Positions 54,800-63,995 are shown, numbered from the stretch's first letter. The stretch: DNA of 64,000 bases from Sulfurimonas sp. hsl 1-7 (GCF_030577135.1 NZ_JAUIRR010000003.1:248888-312887); one strand, 5' to 3'. Program-made: numbers and translations. The notes: generated by a model not told the origin, from the letters alone.

Positions 54800-56788
54800 T
54801 TAAGAACGTACTAATCTTCCTAAACTGTAGTATCTTTTTGTAAGTCTGCCTCTAGAATCCCAGTATTTCCAGTAGCCGTCTTTTTTACCGTAAGAGTATT
54901 TACCCTCTTCTACTTTTTTACCACGGTACCAACGTTGATAGAGTCCACTACGTTTGCCGTAGCTATATGTTTCTAAGTTCTTTAATTTCCCGGTAGAAGA
55001 ATCATAATATTTTTGCACACCGTCTGGTTGATTGTTAGAGTAATTTTTTTCATGGACTAATACCCCTTTATAGTTCCAGCTTTTAAATACACCGTCTTTA
55101 TCACCGTTTTTATAGTTTTCTTCACGAGTTTGTCGTCCCGAAGAGTAATCATAAGATTTTTGTACACCGTGTTTCTTGCCCATAGAGTAGTTATTTTCGT
55201 ATCTCAGCAGACCTTTACTGCTCCAGCTTTTAAATACACCGTCCTTTTTACCATCTTTATAATTTTCTTCCGAAGATGCACTTCCGTCACGGTTATATCT
55301 TTTAAAAACGCCGTCTTTTTTCCCATTTTTATAATGCTCTTCACGCTCTAAATAGCCGTCATAATAACTCCAAACTTTAAATGCACCATCTTTTTGTCCA
55401 TTTTTATAGTTCTCTTCACGATAAGACTTGCCATTTCTGTACTTTTTGAAAACACCGTCTTTTAAACCATTTTTATAATGCTCTTCATTTTCCAGTTCTC
55501 CTTTAGAGTTCCAGCCTTTAAAGGCACCATCTTTTTTATCAGCTTTATAGTGTTCTTCTTTTACAAGCTTTCCAGTATAAGTGCTATAGTATTTAAAGGC
55601 ACCGTCTTTTTGACCCTCTTTATAGTTCTCTTCAAGATTAAGTTTGCCGTTATATTCAAAGACTTTAAAAACACCATCTTTTCTATCCAGTTTATAATTT
55701 TCTTCAGATATTAATACACCCTCTTGAGTCCATCTCTTAAAAACACCGTCTTTTAGGTCATTGTTATAATGAGCTTCAAGCTTAGGTTTACCGTCTGCAT
55801 ACCACTCAAGTTGTGCACCGTCTTTGACCTTGTCTGTCATGTATGAAACATAACTTTTATACTCTATAGAAGTTTTCGCACCGTTTGATTCCGTAACTGT
55901 ATATGTATAGTGCATAAAAAATGCAAAATAGATAGCAGGTATAGCCGCAGCTAAGAACACACCTACACCTATTGCAATTTTTTTCTTTGTCCCTGGCGAC
56001 ATCGGAGGCTTATTTGCTTTTTCCTGCTTGATCTTCTCTTTTATCTCTATCTGCTGCGCCTCTACGTTTTCAAGAGCTTCTGCCTCAGGAGAACCTTTTA
56101 CAATAGGCATACCATGCGCATTTTTCGCTACACAATACATGTTACCAAGCGGTTTAGTCCCTACAAAACCGTTAATGATAAACACAATAATAGGACCGAC
56201 AAAAGGGATGAAGTTAAGCAGCCACATCCAACCAGAGAGATTTGCATCGTGAAAACGTTTAATAGAAGTTACTAAACTCACCCAGAACATTACAAACCAT
56301 GAGATAGTAAATATTACCGAGATAACCATCCCCAGACCTATTTTATTATCTACACGGCGTGAGACCTCAGAAGCGGCATCTCCATTGAGTACATTTGTAG
56401 CCATATCCGCCATACCTTTAATGACAAAGAAGTACTCCATCATCCACAATGCTATACTTAAAGCGATCAGTGATACAAATACTTTCCACCACTGTGCACG
56501 TGTATAACACCCTTTCGCTGAAAAAAGTCCCCCCGGTTTAGATAACACATACTCAGTAGCCGGACCGTTTGAGATATGAACATTCTCTACCTTTGGAGTT
56601 GTTGCATTTAGCAGATATACATCTTGTGCACTCTCTCCGTCTTCACTTAAAAAGTCTACCTCTTGCCCCTGATTTAATGCTCCGTCACCGCTAACATCCT
56701 CTTTTGTAAACGTATAACGCTTACCGTCCTCACCGCTGATTACCCCCTGCAGCTTCTCTGCATCGTAAAATAATATGTTTCCCTTCAT
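54800..56788 (-). CDS. Cold-shock-like, DUF805 and YwqK-repeat membrane protein
   Basis: 662 residues in three parts. First, an N-terminal OB/cold-shock-like domain (MKGNILFYDAEKLQGVISGE, then KRYTFTKEDV). Second, a DUF805 membrane domain with helices at about 104-126, 155-177 and 187-208 (FHDANLSGWMWLLNFIPFVG), then a coiled linker and another helix (about 272-292). Third, about fourteen YwqK/MORN-type repeats of 22-25 residues (KDGVFKxW then EENYKNGK) filling residues 315-655. The repeats probably lie outside the cytoplasm. Its function is unknown; MORN-type repeats often bind lipid or protein. Confidence 0.8.
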   Translation of the reverse strand: MKGNILFYDAEKLQGVISGEDGKRYTFTKEDVSGDGALNQGQEVDFLSEDGESAQDVYLLNATTPKVENVHISNGPATEYVLSKPGGLFSAKGCYTRAQWWKVFVSLIALSIALWMMEYFFVIKGMADMATNVLNGDAASEVSRRVDNKIGLGMVISVIFTISWFVMFWVSLVTSIKRFHDANLSGWMWLLNFIPFVGPIIVFIINGFVGTKPLGNMYCVAKNAHGMPIVKGSPEAEALENVEAQQIEIKEKIKQEKANKPPMSPGTKKKIAIGVGVFLAAAIPAIYFAFFMHYTYTVTESNGAKTSIEYKSYVSYMTDKVKDGAQLEWYADGKPKLEAHYNNDLKDGVFKRWTQEGVLISEENYKLDRKDGVFKVFEYNGKLNLEENYKEGQKDGAFKYYSTYTGKLVKEEHYKADKKDGAFKGWNSKGELENEEHYKNGLKDGVFKKYRNGKSYREENYKNGQKDGAFKVWSYYDGYLEREEHYKNGKKDGVFKRYNRDGSASSEENYKDGKKDGVFKSWSSKGLLRYENNYSMGKKHGVQKSYDYSSGRQTREENYKNGDKDGVFKSWNYKGVLVHEKNYSNNQPDGVQKYYDSSTGKLKNLETYSYGKRSGLYQRWYRGKKVEEGKYSYGKKDGYWKYWDSRGRLTKRYYSLGRLVRS
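54830..55850 (-). repeat. Coding tandem repeat, about 14 units of 66-75 bp
   Basis: Diverged direct repeats inside the gene at 54800-56788, each encoding KDG(V/A)FK followed by EE(N/H)YK. Unit length changes in whole codons, so the reading frame is kept. Confidence 0.8.
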
Positions 56789-56915
56789 ATTTTCCCTATG
56801 TATAAAATAAAATTATGATAATTTACAAAAAAAAGCCATAGACTTACCCCTGATTATTGAAAAACTTTTTATAAAAAATTATTATGTTACTTTTATTAAC
56901 TTTTTTTTCGTCCGC

Positions 56916-59081
56916 CTATGAAGCTTTAACGATAAGTCCTTCATTAAGGGCTTGTTTACTATACAACTCATGTTCCACACGAACAACTGTATCTTCAATA
57001 TTCTCTTTCTCTTTATAAAATGTTGTAGCATAATTTGACGCTGTTTTAATCGATGCCTGTAACTTGCCAATGATTGTCTCTAAATCATCTTCAGATACGT
57101 TTTTCAAAACCAGTGCATACTTTTTCTTATCCCATTTAATGATCATGTCATCATCTCTTAACGATTTTTGGAGTGCTTTTGCAACTTTTACAACCATAGT
57201 ATCATCTACCTCTACACCGCAGAGTTCTAACATAACAAAAGCAAAATTGGTATCTGTTTTTCTCTGATACTTCACTACCAGATTCATCTTCTCGTAGAAA
57301 TAACTTCTATTATATAGACCCGTTAAACGATCCGTTACTTTTAACTTCTCATAGTTCTCTATGTAACGCTTTCTCTTATCCTTTTTCATACGGGAATTAT
57401 CTGCGATAATAAACCCCTCAACAACACCGAAAAGCCCTTCATTAACACTAAAGTCAAAAAAGCGCACAGCCCCCTCTTCATAAAGCTCCGTGTATTGTTT
57501 AAAGAGTGTAGGGACAGATGTATTTAACTCTTTAAGATACTTTTTCAGTACTGTAAAACCATCTTTATATGAGAGTTCATTAAAAAGTTTGTCGAACTCT
57601 TTTTTGTCCTCTTCACTCATTTCATAAGGAGTTTTTGCCTGCATCATATGGCTTGTACATGCAAAATGTTTTGAGTAAAAATACACCAAGGCCGCTACCG
57701 CTTTTTTTGGAGTATCTGCATTGATCGTTACCGTACCGTAAGTGTGTTTTATCTTCGGATTATATGCCAGATAGGCTCCAACCCCCTGCCAGAGATTATC
57801 GAGCGCTCTCGTACTCCAATATTTAGGCTGCACAAAACTGCGTCCAAGCTCTACGGAGTTCCCGCAGTACTCTTTAAAATCCTCACTGAATGTACAAAGA
57901 TTGTAGGTATAAAGTCCTGCACGCCCTTTGTCTTTAATGATATCTTCACACTCGCCGATTCTATACGCTCCCACAATCTCCAGCTCATCGTTATCCCAAA
58001 GGATCAGATGCTTATAGTACTCATCGTAAAGGTCATTATCGTGTGCCTGACCCGTTCCCCCGCCGATCGCACGAAACGAGATCTCACGCACGCGCCCGAG
58101 TTCACGCAGAAGAAACGGAGAGTGTTTTGCATCTGCTAAGATAATCGACTTCCCATCAGCCGTATCTCCCAGATACTCTGCTCTTTGCACCTCCTCTTTG
58201 AGCATCTTTTTATTTTTCGGAGCTCCGATTGTGATCTCCGTTTTTAAGATATCCCCTTTGTTGCTCTCTAGAGTGTAGAGGTGTTGGTAAAACATCTTGA
58301 TATACTCATCGGTTGTCACCTCTTTATTTGTAAACGATTCGGGCGGAATAACTTTTCCGATCGTAAAACAAAGCGGTTTTTGTTTTGCAGCATTGACAAA
58401 CTCTCTCATGAGTAGCAGAGCCGAAATTTTATTCGGTAAAAGGAGTGAAACAAGATAAAAAGGGAGTGAATTGCTCCCTTTGATTTTGATCGGAAGTATC
58501 GGTGTTTTTGTTTTTTGCGCAATTTTAAAAAAGCTTGCTTTCCAAGTATCATCTTTAAGCCCTTTTACAAATGAAAAACGGTTCACATATCCCGCAGGAA
58601 AAATGATCACGGCCTCCTCATTCTCTAGCGCTTCGTTAATAGCTTTTAAGCTCCCTTTTGTAATCCCGCCTGTAACATCAACCGGAATCCCCCAGCCAAA
58701 CCCTTTTGAGATCTCATACATCATGGAATTAATAAGCAGTTTTACCGTTTTGTTCTCTCTTGCATTTGCAATCAGCTGTACCAGTGAGAAAGAGTCTTGC
58801 ATCCCTGTTGGATGGTTTGCAATAACTATAAGCCTCCCCGTTGCAGGGATGTTTTTTAACTCTTGGGGTTTTGCAGTGTAAGTTATATCAAGCCCATCTA
58901 ACAAATTGTCTGTAAAATCCAAACCCTTTAAATGCTCTTTGCCTCTATCGATCTCGTTTAAACGCTCTTCGCAAAACAGTTTTTGCAAAGAGCTTATAGT
59001 TAATTTTCTTCCCCAAACAGGTAACTTTTTCATCTGTTTTGAAAGGTTTGCATCCACTAACCCTTTTACATCCATTATCAT
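56916..59081 (-). CDS. OlsF-like bifunctional acyltransferase with degenerate GGDEF domain
   Basis: 721 residues in three parts. (1) PlsC-type acyltransferase, about 60-260, with NHPTGMQD (His90, Asp96; HX5D spacing) and IIFPAGYVNR. (2) GNAT N-acyltransferase of the OlsB/hemolysin-like type, about 320-560, with LRELGRVREISFRAIGGGTG and LGRSFVQPKYWSTRALDNLW. These two together resemble OlsF, which makes ornithine lipid. (3) GGDEF-derived domain, about 580-695: DRLTGLYNRSYFYEKM is kept, but the GGDEF loop is DKKKY, so it cannot be a cyclase. An I-site RxxD (RDDD) remains five residues before that loop. Couples by ATGA to the MMPL gene. Confidence 0.75.
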   Translation of the reverse strand: MIMDVKGLVDANLSKQMKKLPVWGRKLTISSLQKLFCEERLNEIDRGKEHLKGLDFTDNLLDGLDITYTAKPQELKNIPATGRLIVIANHPTGMQDSFSLVQLIANARENKTVKLLINSMMYEISKGFGWGIPVDVTGGITKGSLKAINEALENEEAVIIFPAGYVNRFSFVKGLKDDTWKASFFKIAQKTKTPILPIKIKGSNSLPFYLVSLLLPNKISALLLMREFVNAAKQKPLCFTIGKVIPPESFTNKEVTTDEYIKMFYQHLYTLESNKGDILKTEITIGAPKNKKMLKEEVQRAEYLGDTADGKSIILADAKHSPFLLRELGRVREISFRAIGGGTGQAHDNDLYDEYYKHLILWDNDELEIVGAYRIGECEDIIKDKGRAGLYTYNLCTFSEDFKEYCGNSVELGRSFVQPKYWSTRALDNLWQGVGAYLAYNPKIKHTYGTVTINADTPKKAVAALVYFYSKHFACTSHMMQAKTPYEMSEEDKKEFDKLFNELSYKDGFTVLKKYLKELNTSVPTLFKQYTELYEEGAVRFFDFSVNEGLFGVVEGFIIADNSRMKKDKRKRYIENYEKLKVTDRLTGLYNRSYFYEKMNLVVKYQRKTDTNFAFVMLELCGVEVDDTMVVKVAKALQKSLRDDDMIIKWDKKKYALVLKNVSEDDLETIIGKLQASIKTASNYATTFYKEKENIEDTVVRVEHELYSKQALNEGLIVKAS

Positions 59082-61384
59082 TGCTTTACCTCACATAAAA
59101 AACTTCTTTTTTTCCCGTCGTATCTGCTTAAAATTGCCGGCAGCATCACAAGATCTACAACCACTGCGATCACAAGAGCAATTGCCGTGATGATCCCGAA
59201 ATTCACATTTGGCATAAACTGCGAAAGGCTGAAAATAGCAAACGCCAAACTCAGCACTATCGTCGTAAACACGATTGCCAAACCGGCAAACTCGATCGTA
59301 TATGCAAGAGCACCTAGAAAATCCAGCCCTTTTTCGCGCGCCTCTTTATACTTTATAAGAAAGTGGATAGTATCATCCACCGCAACACCGATGATGATGG
59401 CGCCAGATATTGCCACACCTATATCTATGCTCATCCCAAGCCAGCCCATCACTCCGATAACAAGTATGATTGGTAAGACATTAGGGATGATAAACAGTGG
59501 AATCATACGGATATTTCTAAAGATAAGAAGCATTACAAACGAAACAACTACAATAGCTAAAACGATAGACTCCACAAGCGTATCGGTCACATCATGCTGC
59601 ATATGGGCAAACATCGCCGTCTGCCCGTTTACCTCTGCAGAGTATGGTGTGTTTTTCCACCACTCCTCTACCCAGGAGATCATCTCCAAGTCAAGCGAGG
59701 TGTCCACCACGTTTAAAGAAGCAGTCACACGCAGACGCTGCTCATCTACATCCATTTTATCGTTAATCTCCATCCCTTGCGGCAATGAGAGTGAATACAA
59801 AAGAAGATACTGTGCGATCAGGTTTTGATCGTTTGGAATCTGTTTACTCCCCTGCATCACATCATTAAACTTCTTTACCACATCAACCAGTGAAGAGATG
59901 TGTCTTACATCTGCGTATCTTGTTTGAAACTCATTTGAAAACTGCTCAACTTTTTTCATAAATGCAGGGTCTTTTATCCCGTCTTTCTTTTTAGAATCTA
60001 CCACTATCTCATATGCCATAGGACCTGTAAGCTTCTCTTCTATAAAATGGATCGTTTGTTTGAAAACCACATCGTCACGTAAATATCTGATCGTATTTGA
60101 ATCGACTCTCAGCTGAGATATTCCAACACCGATAAGGACAAATATAAAAAGAGTAATCGTTAAGATCTGCAGATCGTATCTACGGATAAATCTCGCATAG
60201 TTTTGGGCAAAACTTCCCAGTTTTTTCTCTTTTTTCGTAACCTTTTTCACTTTTACTTTCGGATTGATAATAGCTAGAACTGCAGGGACGAAAAATATCG
60301 TAATCACAAACGCTAAAAGTGCGGCATTTGCAGTCGCTATCCCTAAAGTTTTTATGGGAACAATCTCGGAGATTGCCAAAGAGCCAAACCCTATGGCTGT
60401 TGTGATTGACGTTAAAAAAGTTGGTAAAAAGTTTTTCTCCAAAGTATAAAATATCGCCTCTTCATTGTCTAGCTTTTGACGTCGCCCCAGTAAATAGATC
60501 CAGTAAAGGTGCATCGCATCGGCTATCCCTATTGCGATGATAAATATAGGCATATTTGCTGTAAAGTTATTGAGTTTAAACCCGAGCAGTATCTGGATAG
60601 AGAGCACCGTCACAAATGTAAAAATAACAACCGCTATGCTTAAAAGTACCCCAGAGATACGTTTAAATATAACCCATAAAAGGAGCATCGCTATCAGTAT
60701 CGCTAAAGGGGTGTATGTTGTCGCATCGTGTTTACCGAGTGAACTAAATGTGGCATTGAGCGGTGGGCCTCCTGCCAATCGGAAATGAAAACCTGTTTTT
60801 TCACTCTCCTCTTTCACATAGCCGTTTACTAAGTCGTAGATGATCTTTGAAGAGCCAAAATACTGGCTTGCTTTAGGTGTCAGGCGCCCTACGATCATAG
60901 TTGTCGTAGCATCACCGTTTATCAGTTTACCTAGCAGCATATCCTCTTTAAGTGCAACATCCTTTTTCTCTTGGAGCTGCTGCAAAGACAGGAGATCGAG
61001 ATCTTCTATAAAGTTCTCGATCACAATCTCGTCTGGATACTCGTCATCTTTATGGATATACTGGTAGTTTGTAAGCGAATCTACACGGGCAATAAAACGG
61101 GTCTCCCAGAGCATCTGTGTCAGTCGCTCGATCGAAGCCAGAGCCTTTTTATTAAAGACACCCTTTTCATCTTCCAAAATAATTACTATAGAGTCATCAT
61201 TTCCAAAAACTGAGCGGAACTTGTCAAACTTCGCCAAGGCTTCGGAGTCTTTTCCAAACCAAATACGGTACGAGCCGTCAAACTGTACGTTTTTAAGCTG
61301 ATAGCCGAGTATAATCGTTAAAAGAGGTATGAGAACAACAATCCACCAACGGAACCTGATAATATTTTCAACAAAGCGCTTCAT
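59078..61384 (-). CDS. MMPL/RND-family lipid-type exporter
   Basis: 768 residues, about twelve membrane helices in two halves, each half with a large periplasmic loop, the MMPL/HpnN layout. AIGIADAMHLYWIYLLGRR in the first half and GVAVDDTIHFLIKYKEARE in the second are the matching cores with the proton-relay acids. Relatives move lipids or hydrophobic compounds (MmpL in mycobacteria, HpnN for hopanoids). It adjoins the beta-barrel gene (TAGATG) and overlaps the acyltransferase by 4 bp, so export of that enzyme's product is a reasonable inference. Confidence 0.85.
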   Translation of the reverse strand: MKRFVENIIRFRWWIVVLIPLLTIILGYQLKNVQFDGSYRIWFGKDSEALAKFDKFRSVFGNDDSIVIILEDEKGVFNKKALASIERLTQMLWETRFIARVDSLTNYQYIHKDDEYPDEIVIENFIEDLDLLSLQQLQEKKDVALKEDMLLGKLINGDATTTMIVGRLTPKASQYFGSSKIIYDLVNGYVKEESEKTGFHFRLAGGPPLNATFSSLGKHDATTYTPLAILIAMLLLWVIFKRISGVLLSIAVVIFTFVTVLSIQILLGFKLNNFTANMPIFIIAIGIADAMHLYWIYLLGRRQKLDNEEAIFYTLEKNFLPTFLTSITTAIGFGSLAISEIVPIKTLGIATANAALLAFVITIFFVPAVLAIINPKVKVKKVTKKEKKLGSFAQNYARFIRRYDLQILTITLFIFVLIGVGISQLRVDSNTIRYLRDDVVFKQTIHFIEEKLTGPMAYEIVVDSKKKDGIKDPAFMKKVEQFSNEFQTRYADVRHISSLVDVVKKFNDVMQGSKQIPNDQNLIAQYLLLYSLSLPQGMEINDKMDVDEQRLRVTASLNVVDTSLDLEMISWVEEWWKNTPYSAEVNGQTAMFAHMQHDVTDTLVESIVLAIVVVSFVMLLIFRNIRMIPLFIIPNVLPIILVIGVMGWLGMSIDIGVAISGAIIIGVAVDDTIHFLIKYKEAREKGLDFLGALAYTIEFAGLAIVFTTIVLSLAFAIFSLSQFMPNVNFGIITAIALVIAVVVDLVMLPAILSRYDGKKRSFLCEVKQ

Positions 61385-62965
61385 CTAAAAATAGTACCCC
61401 GCTTTTACGCTCATACGCTTTTGTTTCCCCATACGCTTGAGTGCTGTCTCATAAGTGTCTGAAGGTTCACTCTGACGGTAGTCAAGATGGAGTTTAAAAA
61501 TATCGTTGATTCTACTTTCGTATTTTATGTAATACACCTGCTCATCATACTCTAAGTCAAAGATAGCCCCGCCTACAATGCTCGCATCGTTTCCTTCGTT
61601 AAAACTGTATCTTGCACCGATAAAAAGATCGTTTTGAAACACCTCGAAAAGCTCTATATCCGTGTAGATATCACTCTGTAAAGCACCGTATCTGTAGTAC
61701 TCTGCTAAAACCCCGAGATCTGCCTCTTTATAAACCTGTGTAAAAGTGTGCTCGACACCTAGTCCTAAATGGTAATAATCAGAGATCAGCTCCTGATCCA
61801 ATACATCTGCATACACAGCTTCAAGTTTATACAAAGTAGAGTCAACCACAAGTGTGTTGTATGTTATAAATTTATTCACATAATAAGCATTCTCATACAC
61901 CTTATACTCAGGTGCTACGGGAACATTGTAAAAGCGCTGAGAATCATACCCGTGCTCAAAAATGATCGAATAATCTAAAGCATACTCACCATCGCCGCTT
62001 CCTGAATATTTTAAGTAGATACTCGGGCTGTTTTGAGACTTTGTAGTTTGCAGATCACTCTCATACGTAATCAGCTGGTTTGTAAAAGGATAATAGACAT
62101 ACGGATATGCCGGCATCTTTCTATTCTCTTCGTAGAACTTTACGATCGCAGAGATCTCGGCATCATCGCTGTAGTATGTATATGCCATATTCCACGAACC
62201 CATTTTGTCGTTTTCGGTCGGATCAGAGCGGAAATCTCTGAGGTTAAAGACGTCCGTAATATTTTTTACCTCTAACGCACCCCAGAATCTGATATTCTTC
62301 CCGAAAAAGAGTTGTGAATTTTCAAAATCATATGTACCGTACAACTCTTTTACACGGAGATAGCTTCTGTCGTTATGTGCAGCACTTGCTTTTAGATCAT
62401 AATAATCTTGTTGTCCGCGCAGTTTCATAAACGCCTTGAAACTCTCTTTATTGTATGCCGCTTCAAGCTCTGCCGAAGCGGTATAGTTATTTGCATGTTT
62501 CCCTGAAGGATGTGAGATGTATGTTTGCGCCGCTAAATTCACATGCCCCTGAAACGTCACGTCTTCTAAAAATGAACCTTCCTCGAGTTCTAGCAGCTCT
62601 TGGTCTTCATCCTCTTTCGTAGCGTTTAGTTCTATCTCTGTTTCTTGCTTCTCTTCAACGACGGCTATAGATTTTTTCGGTGCAAAACGGTACTTGTAAG
62701 TTGTTACGATCATAGATTGTTTGTACTTTTTTTGAAACGCTTTATGCTCTTTTTTCGCCTCTCCATACTTTTCAAAACAGCCACATCTCACCGCATTTAC
62801 GTGAGAAAATTCAAACAGCTTACAAGTGTTAGGATATTTATCTGCTTCAAACTCATAAGAGTTTTCTTGCGGTATGTAACTCAGAAGCTGCACCGAATAA
62901 CAGGTCTCTTTATCTTTTGCAACCAAGGCAGTGATGATCAATAAAAATAGAACTAAACTACGCAT
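61385..62965 (-). CDS. Outer-membrane beta-barrel protein with SPOR-like N-terminus
   Basis: 526 residues. Signal peptide (about 1-17), then about 80 residues with four cysteines (CYSVQLLSY; NTCKLF; RCGCFEKYGEAK) in a SPOR-like pattern, an acidic linker, and a C-terminal barrel of about 400 residues with many Tyr/Asp strands ending in KAGYYF (terminal Phe). ATG at 62965 has AAGAG 5 nt upstream and is preferred to the TTG at 62968. By position it matches the DUF1302-type barrel that often accompanies MMPL and LolA-like genes, but I cannot confirm the family. Confidence 0.65.
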   Translation of the reverse strand: MRSLVLFLLIITALVAKDKETCYSVQLLSYIPQENSYEFEADKYPNTCKLFEFSHVNAVRCGCFEKYGEAKKEHKAFQKKYKQSMIVTTYKYRFAPKKSIAVVEEKQETEIELNATKEDEDQELLELEEGSFLEDVTFQGHVNLAAQTYISHPSGKHANNYTASAELEAAYNKESFKAFMKLRGQQDYYDLKASAAHNDRSYLRVKELYGTYDFENSQLFFGKNIRFWGALEVKNITDVFNLRDFRSDPTENDKMGSWNMAYTYYSDDAEISAIVKFYEENRKMPAYPYVYYPFTNQLITYESDLQTTKSQNSPSIYLKYSGSGDGEYALDYSIIFEHGYDSQRFYNVPVAPEYKVYENAYYVNKFITYNTLVVDSTLYKLEAVYADVLDQELISDYYHLGLGVEHTFTQVYKEADLGVLAEYYRYGALQSDIYTDIELFEVFQNDLFIGARYSFNEGNDASIVGGAIFDLEYDEQVYYIKYESRINDIFKLHLDYRQSEPSDTYETALKRMGKQKRMSVKAGYYF

Positions 62966-62973
62966 CAAAACTC

Positions 62974-63735
62974 TTAAAGGCGGTTGTTCTTAAGAACGCG
63001 TTTATGAAAATCTTTGGGTTTAAGTCCTGTTTTTATCTTCTCATTTTTCCAAACTAACAGTGTCTTTTTATCGTTTTGGTGGTTGATCATAGTCATTTTG
63101 CCGACTCTCCACACACCCGATATCTTTTTATAGTTTTCAAAAAGTGCAGTTTTTAAAAGCTCATGCTTTCGATCGTAATAGTCAACTTTTTTGATAAGAA
63201 ACGTTTTTGGATCAACCCATGAGACCTGCTTTGTATAGCCTGAGTATTTACTTTTAGGTTTTCTCTGCACCTCATACATCTTTTTCCCATTAAGTGTAAC
63301 GAGCTTTGCGTCGCCTTTGAAGATAAACTTATCGATACTAAAAGAGCTTAAGTCCTCATAGGAAAATTCACTCCCCATAAATGAGCCCGATTTACTCTTG
63401 GATGCTATACGTTTCACACGTTTAAGGGCCGGGAGATAGAGCCATTGATCGTCATCTTTATTTACGTGTTCATAGTTTAAAAACTTTGTCCCTTTGACAT
63501 CGGCAGGTGAAAGGAAAGTCATTAAAGACTTGTCCCCTGAATCGTTTTCTAGTACAATCATCTTCATTTTTCGCTCACGCTTTTGAGCACTTGCATTGAT
63601 CAAAGTCATCGTCATTTCAGAAGATGAATCTTTAAATCCACTCATTGCAGCTTCACTCTTTTTTGCCACATCTAAGTTGCTTATTGCCCATAAATTGATC
63701 GACAACATACCTAAAACCATCAGTTTTTTCACCAT
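62974..63735 (-). CDS. LolA-like outer-membrane lipoprotein-sorting protein
   Basis: 253 residues with a signal peptide (about 1-17, ending NLWA). The mature part matches the LolA-like family (COG2834): FKDSSSEMTMTLINASAQKR, SLMTFLSPADVKGTKFL, WLYLPALKRVKRI, GSFMGSEFSYEDLSSF, and VSWVDPKTFLIKKVDYYD. Such proteins carry hydrophobic cargo across the periplasm and commonly sit next to MMPL exporters. The ATG at 63735 is preferred; the ATG at 63744 touches the GGGGG ribosome binding site. First gene of the four-gene lipid block. Confidence 0.85.
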   Translation of the reverse strand: MVKKLMVLGMLSINLWAISNLDVAKKSEAAMSGFKDSSSEMTMTLINASAQKRERKMKMIVLENDSGDKSLMTFLSPADVKGTKFLNYEHVNKDDDQWLYLPALKRVKRIASKSKSGSFMGSEFSYEDLSSFSIDKFIFKGDAKLVTLNGKKMYEVQRKPKSKYSGYTKQVSWVDPKTFLIKKVDYYDRKHELLKTALFENYKKISGVWRVGKMTMINHQNDKKTLLVWKNEKIKTGLKPKDFHKRVLKNNRL

Positions 63736-63803
63736 AAAAAACATCCCCCATTAAAAAGTGAGTCAATGGTATCATCATGAAAATTGGATGAAACTTAATT
63801 AGT

Positions 63804-63901
63804 GTCAAAAATTAGAAAAAATTATGATAACTTTGTGATATGTTTCTTTTTTGACATTATTTTTTCTTATAAGATAACCCTCAATAATGTTTCTTATAAG
63901 A
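63804..63901. repeat. Repeats upstream of the LolA-like gene
   Basis: Two kinds of repeat. TGTCAAAAA (63804-63812) and TTTTTGACA (63848-63856) are inverted, each containing a TTGACA -35-like hexamer facing outward or inward. TTTCTTATAAGA occurs twice as a direct repeat (63863-63874 and 63890-63901, 27 bp apart), each with a TCTTATAAGA palindrome. They look like regulator sites. Confidence 0.45.
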
Positions 63902-63926
63902 GTTCCTTGATAAAGATTTTATATTT

Positions 63927-63945
63927 GATAGTAATTATCATTATA
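63927..63945 (+). promoter_or_regulatory. Fur-box-like site over a promoter
   Basis: The 19 bases match 15 of 19 positions of the classical Fur box. A TATAAT (63942-63947) overlaps its right end and points to a plus-strand gene beyond the window. Fur bound here would block it. Confidence 0.5.
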
Positions 63946-63974
63946 ATATATATTAAAGGTATAAATAGCTAGTA

Positions 63975-63995
63975 TTTTGATATTTATTATCAAAA
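63975..63995 (+). repeat. Inverted repeat at the right edge
   Basis: TTTTGATA, 5 nt, TATCAAAA: perfect 8-bp arms, downstream of the Fur-like promoter. Leader hairpin or second operator. Confidence 0.35.

Noticed and set aside
54830-55850. Regular repeats that could be taken for a CRISPR or satellite array
   Set aside because: Units vary, keep one reading frame and encode YwqK/MORN repeats within one long gene; there are no spacers or cas genes.
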